A stretch of DNA of 64,000 nucleotides from CAJOLV01 sp045631885 (GTDB lineage Bacteria > Bacillota_I > Bacilli_A > RFN20 > CAG-826): assembly GCA_045631885.1 (NCBI GenBank), contig JAZQVN010000020.1, forward strand, positions 1-64,000. The letters run 5' to 3'. Shown piece by piece: positions 62,444 through 64,000 of this stretch. Position 1 is the stretch's first letter, and every line of letters starts with the position of its first letter. A program made the translations under genes and the position numbers. The notes beneath the pieces are model-generated. The model had not been told where the DNA came from and did no database searches. It saw nothing but the letters and a program-made list of their open reading frames with translations.

Positions 62444-62677
62444 CGAGATTCACCGCTAATCACGGTGAGCAAAGCCTAAGCCACATTATTCAACAAACGT
62501 GTGGTGATAGTGGAAGACCTCCAAAGGGATCCCTCCACGAAGAAACGGCTTACAGAGCTTAAGACTAGATAAGTCGGCTAATTCCTTAAATTGAACGGGG
62601 AATTCACGGAAGTTAAATGCTTCAAGTTCATAGCCGCCTAGCAAAGAATCATCTGAAATATGGTGATTATCGGTACG

Positions 62678-62760
62678 TTCCTCCCTGAGTGCTTGCACTC
62701 ACTGGCCTCCGCGTTGAAGTTTGACGGAGTAAGCCCAGCACCGGACATGACGAAGAGGAA
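62678..62760 (+). repeat. RNA module 3 (of three), diverged with compensatory changes
   Basis: Outer stem TTCCTC/GAGGAA, an extra hairpin GAGTG/CACTC, middle stem CTGG (62702-62705)/CCAG (62735-62738), inner CTCCG/CGGAG, then CACCGGACATGACGAAGAGG. Stem bases differ from modules 1-2 in paired fashion. Confidence 0.75.
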
Positions 62761-62910
62761 AACAGCCTCGAAGCTAACAACTAGAGGAAGCTGGCCACCG
62801 ATACGGAAATTCAATTGTCATCGTATCGTCAACAAGAAGCAACACCAGCCAGAAGGAACTTAACTTGGGTCTTGTGTCAGGGCTTGTCCCTGATACAAAA
62901 CAACGGTTAC

Positions 62911-62940
62911 GCAGTCGTGTGAGCGGCTGCATTTTTTTTG
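62911..62940 (+). terminator. Terminator of the large RNA
   Basis: GCAGTCG (62911-62917) pairs with CGGCTGC (62924-62930, one G-U), followed by eight T. Confidence 0.85.
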
Positions 62941-63180
62941 CTTTTTTGAGGACACATAATAAAAATGAGAACCGAACGGGGCAACAGTTGCCACCTTGGA
63001 TTCTCTACCGTTAGTTTTAGTTCCGCATATCGCGGAGTGAAGACTGAACGTCATTCTTTTTTGGAACGTCTTACTGGAGGCCTTACCCTTACCAGCAGCT
63101 ACATATATTGTAAAACAAACAACGACAAAGGCCAATATTGGAAGTTAATTATCTTGCGTTTTTAGCAAATTCTCCGCAAA
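62941..63180 (+). other. GC-richer segment after the large RNA; uncertain 66-codon ORF
   Basis: Holds a frame at 62965-63165 (+) and a rival one on the other strand. The plus frame uses codons (CGG, CGC, GGC, ACC) unlike the resident genes. Small helices are visible (GGCAAC/GTTGCC; TCCGC-ATATC-GCGGA at 63024-63038). It may be a second structured RNA or a horizontally acquired small gene. I cannot decide. Confidence 0.3.
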
Positions 63181-63214
63181 AAGCCTATGTTTTAAATGTT
63201 TTTTGAATGTGTGG

Positions 63215-63700
63215 CTATTTGGATTGGCAATAATTATATATGTCTTTAACAAGTTCTAAAGACACTTTTTTTGAGTTTCCATTTTTAAGATAATCATTGA
63301 TGTTTCCAGGATTAGCTTTTAAGTCTGTATATATACGATAATTACTGATACTCTTTTCTTTCATCATTGTAATAATGTTGTCTCTTATTAACGATTTCGT
63401 TTCGTTATCAAATTCATTGATTTTGAGTTTTCTTAAATAACTTTGATATATTTTTTGAAACGAATAACTGGAGAATTTATCATCGAGAAAGTTTTCTGTT
63501 GTCAACCCTTCTACATTAGTATTTAGGTAGCGGCTTAACACATTCATTTTGTTTTCAAATAAACAATATAAGATTAACGGATCAATCACTCTAACGTTTT
63601 TCTTAGATAGTTTAGCTAATTTATGTATGTTCAAAGTTTGCTGACCAGAAATATCAACCAAGTATCTTTTTATGAAAGTTCGGAAAGTTAGTTTTCTCAT
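63215..63700 (-). CDS. Uncharacterised protein with C-terminal HTH-like region
   Basis: 161 aa. The last 55 residues (IITMMKEKSISNYRIYTDLKANPGNINDYLKNGNSKKVS) look like an XRE-type helix-turn-helix that reads as a DNA-binding module. The N-terminal 100 residues are basic and helical without a known motif. TAGTAT ends 5 bases before the ATG and no SD is present. It converges on the large-RNA locus. Confidence 0.6.
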   Translation of the reverse strand: MRKLTFRTFIKRYLVDISGQQTLNIHKLAKLSKKNVRVIDPLILYCLFENKMNVLSRYLNTNVEGLTTENFLDDKFSSYSFQKIYQSYLRKLKINEFDNETKSLIRDNIITMMKEKSISNYRIYTDLKANPGNINDYLKNGNSKKVSLELVKDIYNYCQSK

Positions 63701-63781
63701 TTGAAATACTATTAATCAAAAACATTTTTTCATTTTTTATTTTAAAAAATAAAGAAATTAATTATTATTGTTTTGGTTTTA

Positions 63782-63811
63782 TTGACTTATTGCAAATTGT
63801 TTTTATATAAT
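63782..63811 (+). promoter_or_regulatory. Promoter of the XRE regulator
   Basis: TTGACT (63782-63787), an 18-base spacer and TATAAT (63806-63811). A leader of about 80 bases follows before GGAGG and the ATG. Confidence 0.7.
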
Positions 63812-63899
63812 AATCCCACTCATAAGTTCACTACCTGGTGAATCGATAAAAAAGAATACAAATATTTATTGATCAAAAAGCGATTAATAGGAGGTAGTT

Positions 63900-64000
63900 A
63901 TGAGCACATTAATCGATTCCCGTTTGATTGGTCAAACAATCAAAGCCTTACGAGTTAAGCACCATTTAACACAAGGTGACTTAGCTGACATCGTTGGATA
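63900..64000 (+). CDS. XRE-family transcriptional regulator (3'-partial)
   Basis: The first 33 codons are present (MSTLIDSRLIGQTIKALRVK-HHLTQGDLADIVG), the start of a Cro/C1-type HTH. GGAGG lies 6 bases before the ATG. The gene runs off the window end, so its C-terminal domain is unknown. Confidence 0.85.
   Translation, partial: MSTLIDSRLIGQTIKALRVKHHLTQGDLADIVG

Larger units (their letters stand above)
61897..62939 (+). ncRNA. Large (~1.04 kb) highly structured non-coding RNA, class not recognised
   Basis: GC-richer than the surrounding genome, with no sustained reading frame, bounded by a promoter and a strong terminator (GCAGTCG/CGGCTGC plus T8, 62911-62939). Packed with perfect helices: GAGATA-AGTAAC-gata hairpin (61920-61951), CCAGGA/TCCTGG (62303-62321), GCAAG/CTTGC (62331-62343), CTATC-GCAA-GATAG with a GNRA loop (62344-62357), and TTGTGTCAGGG/CCCTGATACAA near the 3' end. 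Three ~75-nt modules show compensatory changes. Size and style recall GOLLD, ROOL or OLE RNAs, but I cannot assign it; a new class is possible. Confidence 0.8.

Noticed and set aside
62660..62863. 67-codon frame in the large RNA
   Set aside because: It overlaps RNA module 3, whose stems show compensatory changes. No protein similarity recognised.
1..64000. tRNA, rRNA or CRISPR arrays
   Set aside because: No TTC-arm pattern with acceptor pairing, rRNA signature or spaced identical repeats was noticed by eye. A tRNAscan/CRISPR search was not possible.

Overview
The window is a low-GC bacterial chromosome segment that contains the replication origin. The standard genetic code is in use: TGA serves as a stop (for example at the end of yaaA) and Trp is TGG. 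Gene order (rpmH-rnpA-yidC-jag-mnmE to one side, dnaA-dnaN-yaaA-recF-gyrB-gyrA to the other), AAGGAGG-type ribosome sites, many small lipoproteins and an NHLM peptide exporter suggest an uncultured gut member of the Bacilli, close to the RF39/RFN20/Erysipelotrichia-like groups. That placement is inference. The first 186 bases are not natural: an 84-base MGI/BGI (DNBSEQ) library adapter with a 10-base barcode sits between two identical 102-base copies of a ppdK segment. The source is therefore probably a metagenome assembly.

Layout. 1-4.6 kb: pyruvate phosphate dikinase (5' end missing), a lipase-like lipoprotein and a ROK sugar kinase. 4.6-13.6 kb, minus strand: small Cys-rich and JAMM-like genes, a short GlmU-type nucleotidyltransferase, ispE, rsmA, rnmV, tatD, mnmE, jag, yidC, rnpA and rpmH. 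13.6-14.1 kb: oriC with DnaA boxes. 14.1-25.2 kb: dnaA, dnaN, yaaA, recF, gyrB, gyrA, a glycosyltransferase and serS. 25.3-27.7 kb: a serpin lipoprotein, a candidate type I toxin-antitoxin locus, the 4.5S SRP RNA and tadA. 27.7-37.8 kb: a degenerate P-type ATPase, psuG, a TetR regulator with an alcohol dehydrogenase, an M50-like membrane protein, the PiT phosphate transporter pair and rlmD. 37.8-40.7 kb: a small accessory island inserted behind rlmD, with two decayed copies of the rlmD 3' end. 40.7-51.4 kb: an S41-like lipoprotein, a Fic/DUF2442 pair, a radical SAM-SPASM protein, lrgAB, a Big_2 plus solute-binding lipoprotein and a GGDEF protein. 51.5-56.7 kb: an NHLM-type export locus with a Nif11-leader precursor whose core looks like a zinc ribbon. 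56.8-61.6 kb: M42 peptidase, tyrosine phosphatase, HD protein, STAS protein, a membrane protein and a GNAT. 61.7-64 kb: a roughly 1 kb, GC-rich, highly structured non-coding RNA with its own promoter and terminator, then two HTH-type genes.

The strongest candidates for undescribed biology are: (1) the ~1.04 kb RNA built around three covarying ~75-nt modules; (2) a leader-peptide-coupled 24-residue hydrophobic peptide facing a convergent UUCG-terminated small RNA; (3) the exporter dedicated to a zinc-ribbon-like peptide; and (4) recurring -10-box-to-ATG spacings of 5-8 nt that predict leaderless mRNAs for several operon-first genes.
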